Part shown: positions 49,390-57,805 of the stretch, in pieces | Numbering within the stretch: the first letter of the stretch is position 1 | Layout of the letters: every line of letters begins with the position of its first letter | Source of the DNA: RGIG995 sp045543655 | GTDB lineage: Bacteria > Bacillota > Clostridia > Oscillospirales > UBA644 | Reading direction: 5' to 3' | DNA length: 64,000 nucleotides | NCBI GenBank assembly: GCA_045543655.1 | Contig: JAZPXN010000047.1 | Span: forward strand, 20,214 to 84,213 | The notes under the pieces: generated by a model | What the model was told of the DNA's origin: nothing | The model's input: the letters and a program-made list of their open reading frames with translations, nothing else | Databases searched by the model: none | Made by a program: the position numbers and the translations under genes

Positions 49390-50753
49390 TGCTTATTCTC
49401 CAGAATTTCCGAAAGATTGTTGATCCGGTGGCCGGAGGTCAGAATCAGCACCCGGTCTCCGGGGCAGATCTCGTCGTTCCCGGCGGGGATGATGCTCTTG
49501 CGTCCCCGGGTAATCCCGGCAATCAGGGTGTTTTGCTTCAGATGCAGGTCCTTCAGGGGGATGTTGCAGACCGGAGCGTCTCCGAGAACGATAAATTCCA
49601 GAGCTTCCGCCTTACCTCCGGCCAGCTTATACAGCGTTTCCACGCTGCTGTCCAGAGAATTTTCCAGAGCCCGGGCATAGCGGACGATAATATTGGCGAT
49701 GGTGTTTTTCGGCGTAACGAAGGAATCCAGCCCCAGCTGATCCGCCAAGCTGGAAAATTCGTCCCGGTTGATCTTGGAGATCACCTTCGGAACCTTTCGG
49801 GAGGATGCGAAATAGGAAATCAGGATGTTTTGCTCGTCCATTCCCGTCAGTGCGACGAAGGCGTCCATATTCGAAAGCCCTTCCTCCAGCAGCAGCTCCT
49901 GTTGGGATCCGTCCCCGTGGATAACCACCGCGTCGGGCAGTTCTTCGGAAAAGATCCGGCAGCGTTCTTCATCCCGGTCCACGATCTTTACGGCGTTGCC
50001 GCCCGCAAGCAGCATCCGGGTCAGGTAATAGGCCGTATTGCTGGCGCCGAGGATCATGACGTCCCGAGCCTGCTTTTGCAGAATTCCAAGGCTTTTCAGC
50101 AGCTTCAGCACTTCCGGCGGAGTGGCGATCAGACCGATCTTGTCCCCGCTTTTCAGTGTGAAATTTCCGTCGGGAATGAACACGTCTTCTTCCCGCTGAA
50201 CCATGCAGATAAGAAATTTATAGGGATATTTTTTTCGCAGCTCCATCAGCTTCATGCCGTCGAGGGCGGAATCGGTTTTCAGCTTCAGCTCCACCATTTC
50301 CAGACCCCGGCCGGAAAAGGTCTCCACCCGGGCGGCGGAAGGAAGCTTCAGCATATTGTACAGCTCCCGGGCCACCAACCGCTCCGGATTGACGACCAGG
50401 GACAGCTCCAGCTGTTGCCGGAGAAAATCCAGACTTCCGTCGTTATGCTCCGGATTGCGGATCCGGGCTACGGTATGCTTTGCGCCCATCCGCCGGGCAA
50501 GGAAGCAGCTGAGCATGTTCAACTCGTCCGATCCCGTCACGGCAATGAAAAGATCGGTGTTTTTCGCGTCCGCTTCCAGCAAAAGATCCCAGTCGGTGCC
50601 GTTGCCGCAGGCGCTGATCACGTCGTATATATTCGTTACCTCCGCAAGCACCTCCGGCGAATTGTCAATGGCTACCACGTCGTGTCCTTCGCCAACCAGG
50701 CTTTCGATGAGAGCCATGCCGATCTTGCCGCACCCCACTACGATGATTTTCAT
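49386..50753 (-). CDS. trkA: TrkA potassium uptake regulator (two RCK domains)
   Basis: This 455-residue cytoplasmic gating subunit contains two RCK units. The first NAD-binding fold is at residues 1 to about 130 (VVGCGKIGMAL, ending in an AIDNSP acidic strand) followed by a TrkA_C domain. The second starts near 232 (MILGASNTAYYL) followed by another TrkA_C domain. It binds NAD(H) or nucleotides to gate TrkH. The gene lies 16 bases after the HAD phosphatase gene and overlaps trkH by 4 bases. Confidence 0.96.
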   Translation of the reverse strand: MKIIVVGCGKIGMALIESLVGEGHDVVAIDNSPEVLAEVTNIYDVISACGNGTDWDLLLEADAKNTDLFIAVTGSDELNMLSCFLARRMGAKHTVARIRNPEHNDGSLDFLRQQLELSLVVNPERLVARELYNMLKLPSAARVETFSGRGLEMVELKLKTDSALDGMKLMELRKKYPYKFLICMVQREEDVFIPDGNFTLKSGDKIGLIATPPEVLKLLKSLGILQKQARDVMILGASNTAYYLTRMLLAGGNAVKIVDRDEERCRIFSEELPDAVVIHGDGSQQELLLEEGLSNMDAFVALTGMDEQNILISYFASSRKVPKVISKINRDEFSSLADQLGLDSFVTPKNTIANIIVRYARALENSLDSSVETLYKLAGGKAEALEFIVLGDAPVCNIPLKDLHLKQNTLIAGITRGRKSIIPAGNDEICPGDRVLILTSGHRINNLSEILENKQ

Positions 50754-50769
50754 ATCGTTTCTCTCTTTC

Positions 50770-51441
50770 TCAGATTTTAAAGATCAGTTTTTTCAGGGTT
50801 TCCCCTTCTGCAATATAAACGTCCGCCACGGAGGAAAGGGCTTCCCCGCCGTAATTGGATTTGTCGTAGATCCCCACGGTTTTCATCCCCGCGTCCCGGG
50901 CGGTGACGAGGGCGGTGAGGGAATCTTCAAAAACGCAGGTTTCGGATACCTCCGTTCCAAGGATCTTTGCGGCGCGGAGAAATACGTCCGGATGCTCTTT
51001 CCCTTTTCCCACGTCCGCGCAGGAGATCAGCCCCCGGAAATACCCGTCGATGCCGCAGTGCTTCGCCGCCGCCTCCACGTATTCTCTGCGGGTGGCCGAG
51101 GCGATCATCATTCGGATTCCCTTCCCGCGGCAGTATTCCAGAAATTCCCGGACGCCGTCCTTCAGACGGACCTGGTTTTTATAAAAGCCGTCGATCATCT
51201 CTTCTGCGACCGTCAGCAATTCTCCGCCGTCTCTTCCGATCCCGCAGACCCGGTGCACGTGCTCCATGGCGTCGGCAAGAATCATGGTTCGGATCAGCCG
51301 GTCGTCCTCCTCCCGGATGGGAAGTCTCGCTCCGTTGCAGTATCGTTTGCCAAACTCCTCCCACAGCCTTTCCCATAAAAAGAGGGAATCCACCAGGGTT
51401 CCGTCCATGTCGAAAATCGCGCCTCTGATCGAATTCAGCAT
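50770..51441 (-). CDS. HAD-superfamily phosphatase (beta-phosphoglucomutase-like)
   Basis: This 223-residue protein has a complete HAD set: FDMDGTLVDS (nucleophile Asp and general acid/base Asp), IASAT, a Lys in GKGKEHPD, and FEDSLTA with the acidic metal ligands. A helical cap is inserted after motif I (subclass I). This is the pattern of beta-phosphoglucomutases, phosphoglycolate phosphatases and small sugar-phosphate phosphatases; the substrate is not known. GGAGGAAG precedes the ATG. It heads the trkA-trkH operon, an unusual partner for potassium uptake. Confidence 0.9.
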   Translation of the reverse strand: MLNSIRGAIFDMDGTLVDSLFLWERLWEEFGKRYCNGARLPIREEDDRLIRTMILADAMEHVHRVCGIGRDGGELLTVAEEMIDGFYKNQVRLKDGVREFLEYCRGKGIRMMIASATRREYVEAAAKHCGIDGYFRGLISCADVGKGKEHPDVFLRAAKILGTEVSETCVFEDSLTALVTARDAGMKTVGIYDKSNYGGEALSSVADVYIAEGETLKKLIFKI

Positions 51442-51474
51442 CGTTGCTTCCTCCGTTCTCTTCAGAATAGCCCT

Positions 51475-51503
51475 ATTATAGCACGAATTTTTCCGTTTTG
51501 CAA
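51475..51503 (-). promoter_or_regulatory. Promoter of the HAD-trkA-trkH operon
   Basis: Minus strand: TTGCAA (51498-51503), 17-bp spacer, TATAAT (51475-51480). Confidence 0.85.
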
Positions 51504-51584
51504 CCGACTTAACAAAAAAGACGAGAATCCGTCGAATCTTTCGGGGAATTTTTCGGCTTTTTTCCGACTTTTATTCGTCATCCC

Positions 51585-51613
51585 TTGACGGAAGGGGGCT
51601 TTCGTGCTATAAT
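51585..51613 (+). promoter_or_regulatory. Promoter of the methyltransferase-ecf-truA-clp gene run
   Basis: TTGACG (51585-51590), 17-bp spacer, TATAAT (51608-51613). I found no clear promoter in the short gaps downstream to 57805, so it may serve the whole run. Confidence 0.82.
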
Positions 51614-51656
51614 AAATGATGATTTTATTAAAATAGTTAAGACGGAGACGGCAGTT

Positions 51657-52511
51657 ATGTGGATAGCAGACGGTTGGAAGGATTTTCAGGTTCTGGACGC
51701 CTCGGGCGGGGAAAAGCTGGAGCGGTGGGGGAGATATACCTTCGTCCGTCCCGACCCCCAGGTCATCTGGAATACCGATCGGGAGCATCCCGCCTGGAGA
51801 AATCCCAGCGCCAGCTATTCCCGCTCCTCTTCCGGGGGCGGCCATTGGAACGGGGCGGAGATTCCCATGTTCCACGTGGGCTATAAGGATCTGATCTTCC
51901 AGATCAAGCCCACCTCCTTCAAGCATACCGGTCTTTTCCCCGAACAGGCAGTCAACTGGGACTGGGCCCGGGAGCAGATCCGCGCATCCGGCCGGGAGCA
52001 GCCCCAGGTGCTGAATCTTTTCGCCTATACCGGCGGCGCCTCGGTGGCCTGCGCCAAGGAAGGGGCTAAGGTCTGCCACGTGGACGCCTCCAAGGGTATG
52101 GTTGCGTGGGCAAAAGAAAACGCCCAGGCCTGCGGATTGGATAATATCCGCTATATCGTGGACGATTGCGTTAAGTTCGTTCAGCGGGAGATCCGACGGG
52201 GGAGACGGTACGACGGACTGATCCTCGACCCGCCCTCCTACGGCCGGGGCCCCGACGGGGAGATCTGGAAGCTGGAAAGTGAGCTGTACGGCCTTCTGGA
52301 GCTTTGCGCCCAGGTTCTGAATGAGGATCCCCTGTTTCTGATCCTGAATTCGTATACCACCGGTCTTTCTGCCGGATGTATGGAATATATGGTGGGGTGC
52401 ACTGTGGCCCGTCGCTTCGGCGGCACCGTCACCGCCTCTGAAATCGGTCTTCCCGTAGGGGACACCGGTTATTGTCTGCCCTGCGGCGCTACCGCGCGGT
52501 GGACGAAATAA
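51657..52511 (+). CDS. Class I SAM-dependent methyltransferase (RlmI/RlmK-like)
   Basis: This 284-residue Rossmann-fold methyltransferase has motif I region VLNLFAYTGGASVACA, acidic motif HVDASKGM and catalytic-type motif LDPPSYGRG. These match the Methyltrans_SAM (PF10672) group, which includes 23S rRNA m5C methyltransferases such as RlmI. The N-terminal PUA domain of full-length RlmI is missing, and a shorter beta-rich region (residues 1 to about 95) is present instead. The target is therefore rRNA by inference only. The start at 51657 is chosen because the longer frame begins in the -35 element. Confidence 0.85.
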   Translation: MWIADGWKDFQVLDASGGEKLERWGRYTFVRPDPQVIWNTDREHPAWRNPSASYSRSSSGGGHWNGAEIPMFHVGYKDLIFQIKPTSFKHTGLFPEQAVNWDWAREQIRASGREQPQVLNLFAYTGGASVACAKEGAKVCHVDASKGMVAWAKENAQACGLDNIRYIVDDCVKFVQREIRRGRRYDGLILDPPSYGRGPDGEIWKLESELYGLLELCAQVLNEDPLFLILNSYTTGLSAGCMEYMVGCTVARRFGGTVTASEIGLPVGDTGYCLPCGATARWTK

Positions 52512-52547
52512 GCTCCGCTTACTTTCCCCGAAAGGAGGGAAATTTCC

Positions 52548-53399
52548 GTGGCCGTTATTGAAGCCAAAAATCTTGTTTTCCGCTATTCATCCGACGCCGA
52601 GCCGGTTCTGAAGGACGTTTCCCTGACCGTGGAGCAGGGCGAATTCGTCGCCGTCCTCGGCCATAACGGAAGCGGGAAATCTACCTTTGCCAAGCACCTT
52701 AACGGCATCTGTATTGCCGACGAGGGTTCGCTGACCGTTTGCGGTCTTGAAGTAAAGAACGACGCCGATCTTTCCGCCGTCCGCCGGAAGGTGGGGATGG
52801 TGTTTCAGAATCCCGATAATCAGATCATCGCCTCCGTGGTGGAGGAGGACGTGGCCTTTGCCCTGGAAAATCTCGGCGTGCCCCACGAGGAAATGCATCG
52901 CCGGGTCCGGGAGGCTTTGGACGCGGTGGATATGTCCCATTACGCCTCTCACGCCACCTACAAGCTGTCCGGCGGGCAGAAGCAGCGGGTCGCCATTGCG
53001 GGAATTCTGGCCATGCGCCCCGATATTCTGGTGCTGGACGAACCCACCGCCATGCTGGACCCCAAGGGGCGGGCGGAGGTTATGGAGGTATTGCACAAAT
53101 TTCACAGAGAAGGCATGACCGTCGTGCTGATCACTCATTTTATGGACGAGGCGGCGCAGGCCGACCGGATCGTTGTGATGAACGAAGGGGAGATCCTTCT
53201 GGACGGCGATCCCCATTACGTGTTTCAGAACGCCGGGCTTCTGTGGAGCGTGGGGTTGAACGTGCCCCAGAGCACCGAGCTGATGTTCCTTCTTCGGCAG
53301 GAGGGCTATAAGGTTCCTCTGGCGGTGCTGACCGAGGAAGAATGCATTGCCGTTCTGGACGATCTGCTGGCCGGGCGGATCGGAAAGGAGGAGCTATGA
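52548..53399 (+). CDS. ecfA1: Energy-coupling factor transporter ATPase EcfA1
   Basis: This 283-residue ATPase of the ECF vitamin/metal transporter module has Walker A GHNGSGKST (38-46), Q-loop FQNPDNQ, signature LSGGQKQRVAIAG and Walker B LVLDEPTAMLDP with the following H-loop. It starts with GTG, nine bases after AAAGGAGG. It overlaps ecfA2 by 4 bases. With EcfA2 and EcfT it forms the shared energising unit for S-component substrate binders; none is encoded in the window. Confidence 0.96.
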   Translation: MAVIEAKNLVFRYSSDAEPVLKDVSLTVEQGEFVAVLGHNGSGKSTFAKHLNGICIADEGSLTVCGLEVKNDADLSAVRRKVGMVFQNPDNQIIASVVEEDVAFALENLGVPHEEMHRRVREALDAVDMSHYASHATYKLSGGQKQRVAIAGILAMRPDILVLDEPTAMLDPKGRAEVMEVLHKFHREGMTVVLITHFMDEAAQADRIVVMNEGEILLDGDPHYVFQNAGLLWSVGLNVPQSTELMFLLRQEGYKVPLAVLTEEECIAVLDDLLAGRIGKEEL

Positions 53400-54259
53400 G
53401 CGACGTGATCCTTCGGGCGGAGGAGCTGGTGCAGGTCTACGGTGCCGGAACTCCCTTTGAAAAAACCGCCGTCAACCGTATTTCCTTCGAGCTGTATGAA
53501 AACGAATTCGTCGGCGTCATCGGCCATACCGGGTCGGGGAAATCTACCCTGATCCAAATGCTTAACGGTCTGATGAAGCCCACCTCCGGCAAAATTTATT
53601 TCCGGGGCGAGGACGTCTGGGCGAAAAAATACGATCGCCGCAAGCTCCGCGCCGACGTGGGGCTGGTCTTCCAGTACCCCGAATACCAATTGTTTGAAGA
53701 GACCGTGGAAAAGGATATTGCTTTCGGCCCCCGGAATATGGGGCTGAGTGAGGAGGAGGTTTCCCTCCGGATTCAGGAAGGGATGCACTTTACCGGTCTT
53801 TCCGATAAGCTGCGGGATAAATCCCCCTTCGAGCTGTCCGGCGGGCAAAAACGCCGGGTTGCCATTGCCGGAATCCTGGCCATGCGTCCCCAGGTGCTGA
53901 TCCTGGACGAACCCACGGCGGGGCTTGATCCTAAGGGGTGCAACGAAATTCTGAGCAATATCCGGGACTATCAGCGGGAGGAAAAGGCCACCGTGGTGCT
54001 GGTCTCCCACAGCATGGAGGATATTGCCGCCCACGCCGGCAGGGTAATGGTGCTGGAAAAGGGAAGTCTGAAGATGCTTGACGACACCCGCGCCGTTTTC
54101 GCCCGGGGAGAAGAACTGCTCTCCATGGGGCTGAACGTGCCGCAAATTACCCGGGTCTTTCTGACTCTGGGGCGGAAGGGTCACGTGGATCTTCCCTCGG
54201 TCCTTTCCCCGGAAGAGGCCGTCCGCGCCCTCGACCGCTTGACGGGAGGTGCGAAATGA
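53396..54259 (+). CDS. ecfA2: Energy-coupling factor transporter ATPase EcfA2
   Basis: This 287-residue protein has Walker A GHTGSGKST (43-51), Q-loop FQYPEYQLFEETV typical of EcfA2, signature LSGGQKRRVAIAG and Walker B LILDEPTAGLDP. The ATG at 53396 overlaps the ecfA1 stop and has AAAGGAGG upstream; a longer frame from 53342 is a read-through of ecfA1 and is rejected. It overlaps ecfT by 4 bases, giving strict translational coupling of the AAT unit. Confidence 0.96.
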   Translation: MSDVILRAEELVQVYGAGTPFEKTAVNRISFELYENEFVGVIGHTGSGKSTLIQMLNGLMKPTSGKIYFRGEDVWAKKYDRRKLRADVGLVFQYPEYQLFEETVEKDIAFGPRNMGLSEEEVSLRIQEGMHFTGLSDKLRDKSPFELSGGQKRRVAIAGILAMRPQVLILDEPTAGLDPKGCNEILSNIRDYQREEKATVVLVSHSMEDIAAHAGRVMVLEKGSLKMLDDTRAVFARGEELLSMGLNVPQITRVFLTLGRKGHVDLPSVLSPEEAVRALDRLTGGAK

Positions 54260-55080
54260 TCCGCGATATTACGTTAGGACAGTACTTCCCCGGCGCGTCC
54301 TTCCTGCACAGGATGGACCCCCGGGCCAAGATTCTGCTGCTGGTGGTCTACGTCGTGACGCTGTTTCTGGCGCAGAGCGTTGCCGCCTATCTGCTGTTGA
54401 TTCTGTCCACCGCCCTGCTTATCGGTCTTACCCGCATTTCTCTGAAGTTTTATCTCCGGGGGCTGAAGCCCTTGCTCTTTATCATGGTCTTTACGGCCCT
54501 TCTGAATATGCTTTATTCCGAAGGGGAGCCCCTCTTCGAATTCTGGGTCTTTTCCGTTTCTACGGAGGGGATCCTGAAGGCCGTCTTTATGGTGATCCGC
54601 ATCGTAATGATGGTGCTGGTCATGTCGGTTCTTACCTACACCACCTCTCCGCTGCTTCTCACCGGAGGACTGGAGCGGCTGCTGTATCCTCTGTCCGTTC
54701 TGAAGGTTCCGGTCCACGATTTTGCCATGATGATGACCATCGCTCTGCGCTTTATCCCCACCCTGTTGGAGGAGACCGAAAAGATCATGAACGCCCAGAA
54801 GGCCCGGGGCGCCGATTTTGAAAGCGGCAGTCTCGTCCGTCGGGCGAAAGCCATGATTCCCATTCTCATCCCTCTTTTCGTTTCCGCCTTCCGGCGGGCC
54901 GAGGAGCTTGGCGTTGCCATGGAATGCCGCTGCTACGAAGGGGATACCAAGGCCCGTACCCGCTTCGTGGAATATCGGTTTACCTTCCGGGATCTGTTGG
55001 CGTTGCTCTACTGTGTCGCCGTTCTCGGGGGCGTTATTCTGCTCAATCGCCTTATTCTGTTCGGAGGAATCGGTCTGTGA
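54256..55080 (+). CDS. ecfT: Energy-coupling factor transmembrane protein EcfT
   Basis: This 274-residue membrane protein has N-terminal QYFPGASFLHRMDPRAKIL, several hydrophobic helices and two cytoplasmic coupling helices carrying Ala-Arg-Gly type motifs (NAQKARGADFE and RAEELGVAMECRCY), which bind EcfA1 and EcfA2. It overlaps truA, whose GTG start lies within its last codons. Confidence 0.95.
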   Translation: MIRDITLGQYFPGASFLHRMDPRAKILLLVVYVVTLFLAQSVAAYLLLILSTALLIGLTRISLKFYLRGLKPLLFIMVFTALLNMLYSEGEPLFEFWVFSVSTEGILKAVFMVIRIVMMVLVMSVLTYTTSPLLLTGGLERLLYPLSVLKVPVHDFAMMMTIALRFIPTLLEETEKIMNAQKARGADFESGSLVRRAKAMIPILIPLFVSAFRRAEELGVAMECRCYEGDTKARTRFVEYRFTFRDLLALLYCVAVLGGVILLNRLILFGGIGL

Positions 55081-55844
55081 AATACCTGATTCGCCTTGCC
55101 TATGACGGCGCCGCCTATTGTGGCTGGCAGACCCAAAAAAACGGCCCCTCGGTTCAGCAATGCGTCATGGACGCGCTGCGCAAGATCTTCGGCTCCGTGT
55201 CGGAGTTCTCCGGTTGCAGCCGTACCGATTCCGGAGTACACGCCCTGGATTTCTGCGTCTCCTTCTCCGTTCCCGGCAATCTGTCCTGCGAGAAGCTGAT
55301 CTCCGCGTTGAACGCGAATCTGCCCCGGGATATCGCGGTGTTTTACGCGTGCCCCGTAGCGCCGGATTTCCACGCCCGGTACAGCGTGCGCTCCAAGGAG
55401 TATCGCTACCGTATTCTGACCGACGCCGTCCGCTCTCCTTTTTTGGAGGGGAAAGCGTGGCATCGGCCGGGGGAATACGATCTCGATCTTCTCAACGATG
55501 CCGCCCGCCGGCTCCGTGGGACCCACGATTTCCGATCCTTTATGGCTGCGGGGAGCAAGATTGAGGATTGCACCCGCACCGTCTTCGACGCCCGTTTTGA
55601 GCGCTCGGAGCAGACGCTGGACTTTTACGTTTCCGCCGACGGATTTTTGTATAACATGGTGCGTATTATGGTGGGAACGCTGCTGGACGTCCCCCGTCGG
55701 TTTTCCCCCGACGATATTCCCCGCATTCTTGCCGCCCGGGATCGCTCCCAGGCCGGCATGACCGCCCCTCCCGCAGGGTTATACCTCAATCGGGTGGAAT
55801 ACGGGGAGATTCCCCTTCCCGAAAGGAGTGACGAGGATGAATAA
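55077..55844 (+). CDS. truA: tRNA pseudouridine(38-40) synthase TruA
   Basis: This 255-residue enzyme makes pseudouridine at positions 38-40 of the tRNA anticodon arm. The N-terminus KYLIRLAYDGAAYCGWQ and the catalytic Asp51 in GCSRTDSGVHA are diagnostic; FLYNMVRIMVGTLL is the conserved C-terminal motif. I place the start at GTG 55077, which overlaps the ecfT stop and has GGAGG at 55062-55066; the longer frame runs back through ecfT. The order ecfA1-ecfA2-ecfT-truA is widespread in Firmicutes, but here the usual ribosomal-protein genes are absent upstream. Confidence 0.95.
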   Translation: MKYLIRLAYDGAAYCGWQTQKNGPSVQQCVMDALRKIFGSVSEFSGCSRTDSGVHALDFCVSFSVPGNLSCEKLISALNANLPRDIAVFYACPVAPDFHARYSVRSKEYRYRILTDAVRSPFLEGKAWHRPGEYDLDLLNDAARRLRGTHDFRSFMAAGSKIEDCTRTVFDARFERSEQTLDFYVSADGFLYNMVRIMVGTLLDVPRRFSPDDIPRILAARDRSQAGMTAPPAGLYLNRVEYGEIPLPERSDEDE

Positions 55845-56967
55845 AGAACTGAAGAAGACCGTCCGCCGGCTGGATCTGATCCGGGGCATTCTGATTTTGA
55901 CGCTGATCCTTTATTTCGTCGTCGCTCTCGTGATCAATTCCTCTTATCTTTCGGTGGACCGGCTGATGCGGCTGCAGGCCAACGTGTCTTACGCCCTCGG
56001 ATCCTCTGACGAGACCGCCGTCTACGATCCCGACGAAGCGGTGGACGTGCAGATTTTTCAGGACGGATACGTGCTTCTCACCCGCAACGGCGTCACGGTT
56101 TGCGGCCCGGACGGCAATATCTATTCCTCCCAGACCCTGCAGTATAAAAACCCCTGCATGAAGGTCTGCGGGAAATATATTCTTTGCTTTGATCGGGGCG
56201 GCACGTCCTGGAGTTTGATGAACAGCTTCCGGGTCCTTTGCTCCGGCACCGAAAAGGCTGACATTATCAACGGCGCCGTCTGCGACGACGGATATTTTGC
56301 CATCGCCGCGGAGCGCACCGAATACAAGGGGTGCGTTACCGTATATAATACTTCGGGCACCGACCTGTCCCGTTGGAATTCGGACAGCTATCTGCTGGAT
56401 TCCTTTTTTACCTCCAAAAACCGTCTGACGGTGGTTTCCGTCGCCTCCGAGCGGGAAAAGACCCATACGGTTTTTACCGTGTTTAATTACAAAAAGCCCG
56501 AGGCGGAAGCTTCGGTTGCCGCCACCGACACCTTTCCGCTGGCGTTGCGGGGGAAGAGCAACGGAGACGTGGAGATGTTTACCTCCGCCGGCGTTGCCAC
56601 CTTCGACGGGGAAAAGATCCTTACCCGCTTTTCTTACCCCGAACCCTCGCCGGGGTTGTACTGTCAGTCGGAAGACGGCTCTATGATCTCCTATCAGACC
56701 CTGTCCGGAAATCTTTTGGTGCAGGGCATCTCCCGGAAGGGGGAGGCCGTTTTTGAGAAGGAGGTCCCCTCTCTGCTGTCCCTTGCCTGCTGCGGAGGGT
56801 ATTATTATCTGTTGACCGAAACCACCCTCACGGTGCTGGACGGCGGAGGAGAAACGGTTCTGGAGCAGGAATCCGCCGGCGCCTCCGGGGTGCTGGTCTC
56901 GCCGGAAGCGGCCTTCCTTTTGGACAGCAACGGTCTCCGTCGGCTGGATCTTTCCGCGCTTCCCTGA
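55837..56967 (+). CDS. DUF5711-like membrane-anchored beta-propeller protein
   Basis: This 376-residue protein has a short basic N-terminus (MNKELKKTVRRL), one membrane helix (about residues 16-38) and a large beta-strand-rich external or internal domain with repeated propeller-like blades (DGYVLLTRNGVTVCGPDGN, DGSMISYQTLSGN). This matches the DUF5711 proteins of Clostridia, whose function is not known. It overlaps truA by 8 bases, so it is in the same transcript, and cvpA follows. The start at 55837 is chosen over a GTG at 55828 by the spacing to GAAAGGAG. Confidence 0.75.
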   Translation: MNKELKKTVRRLDLIRGILILTLILYFVVALVINSSYLSVDRLMRLQANVSYALGSSDETAVYDPDEAVDVQIFQDGYVLLTRNGVTVCGPDGNIYSSQTLQYKNPCMKVCGKYILCFDRGGTSWSLMNSFRVLCSGTEKADIINGAVCDDGYFAIAAERTEYKGCVTVYNTSGTDLSRWNSDSYLLDSFFTSKNRLTVVSVASEREKTHTVFTVFNYKKPEAEASVAATDTFPLALRGKSNGDVEMFTSAGVATFDGEKILTRFSYPEPSPGLYCQSEDGSMISYQTLSGNLLVQGISRKGEAVFEKEVPSLLSLACCGGYYYLLTETTLTVLDGGGETVLEQESAGASGVLVSPEAAFLLDSNGLRRLDLSALP

Positions 56968-57010
56968 TCTTTTTTTTCGTTCGGACTAACTTTTTTCAGG
57001 AGGATATTTT

Positions 57011-57757
57011 ATGGACCTCGCAATCAGTACCACCCTTGATCTTATCATCGTCGCAATCCTCGTCGTTGCCATCGTGCTCGGCGTTCGCCGGGGACTGGTC
57101 CAATCGATCATCAGCCTCGTAGGCAGTATCGTGGCTTTGATCTGCGCCCTGGTGTTTTCCGCTTCGGTGGGGGCCTACGTGGACGCCAATTACGTCAATG
57201 CTCCCATGCGTGCGTGGGTCATCGACCAGCTGTCCGCTTCTGCGGAGACGGTTTCCGCCACCGATCTGGATCTGGACGACCTTTTTGAGAACCGTCCGGG
57301 CTTTTTCACCGATACCTGCGATTTCCTCGGCGTGGACGTGGACGAGATGGAAGCCTCCTACGAAGCCATGAAGGCCGACGGCGTGGAGGCCGCCAAGAGC
57401 GCCATCATTACCGAAATGGTGGACCCTCTGTCCGCCTTGATCAGCCGGGTGCTGGCCTTTGCGGTGATCTTCCTTGCGGCCATGCTCTGTATCGTGATCA
57501 TTTCCCTCTTCTCCAAGGCTCTGAAGACCCTTCCCATCGTCCGGAAGCTGGATCAGCTGCTGGGCGGGATTCTGGGCGCGATTACCGGAATTCTGATCTG
57601 CTTTATCGTGGTCGCCATTATTTCCACCGGCTCCAAATACGTTCTTCGGGACCGCACGCCCGCGGAACTGGAGGAAATCAAGAATAAGACCGTGATCTAC
57701 GAAATTTTCTACGATCTCGATCCCCTCACCCGCCTGTTTGAGAACAGCGCGAAGTAA
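57011..57757 (+). CDS. CvpA-family membrane protein
   Basis: This 248-residue protein has four predicted membrane helices: two N-terminal (LIIVAILVVAIVLGVRRG and SIISLVGSIVALICALVF) and two after a charged extracytoplasmic insert (ISRVLAFAVIFLAAMLCIVI and LLGGILGAITGILICFIVV). The RRGLVQS segment and glycine-rich fourth helix fit CvpA (colicin V production) proteins. The molecular role is unclear. AGGAGG precedes the ATG. Confidence 0.85.
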   Translation: MDLAISTTLDLIIVAILVVAIVLGVRRGLVQSIISLVGSIVALICALVFSASVGAYVDANYVNAPMRAWVIDQLSASAETVSATDLDLDDLFENRPGFFTDTCDFLGVDVDEMEASYEAMKADGVEAAKSAIITEMVDPLSALISRVLAFAVIFLAAMLCIVIISLFSKALKTLPIVRKLDQLLGGILGAITGILICFIVVAIISTGSKYVLRDRTPAELEEIKNKTVIYEIFYDLDPLTRLFENSAK

Positions 57758-57805
57758 TTTTTCCGCAACCCTGCAATTTTCCGTATTTCAGAAAGGTAGT
57801 ATCCC

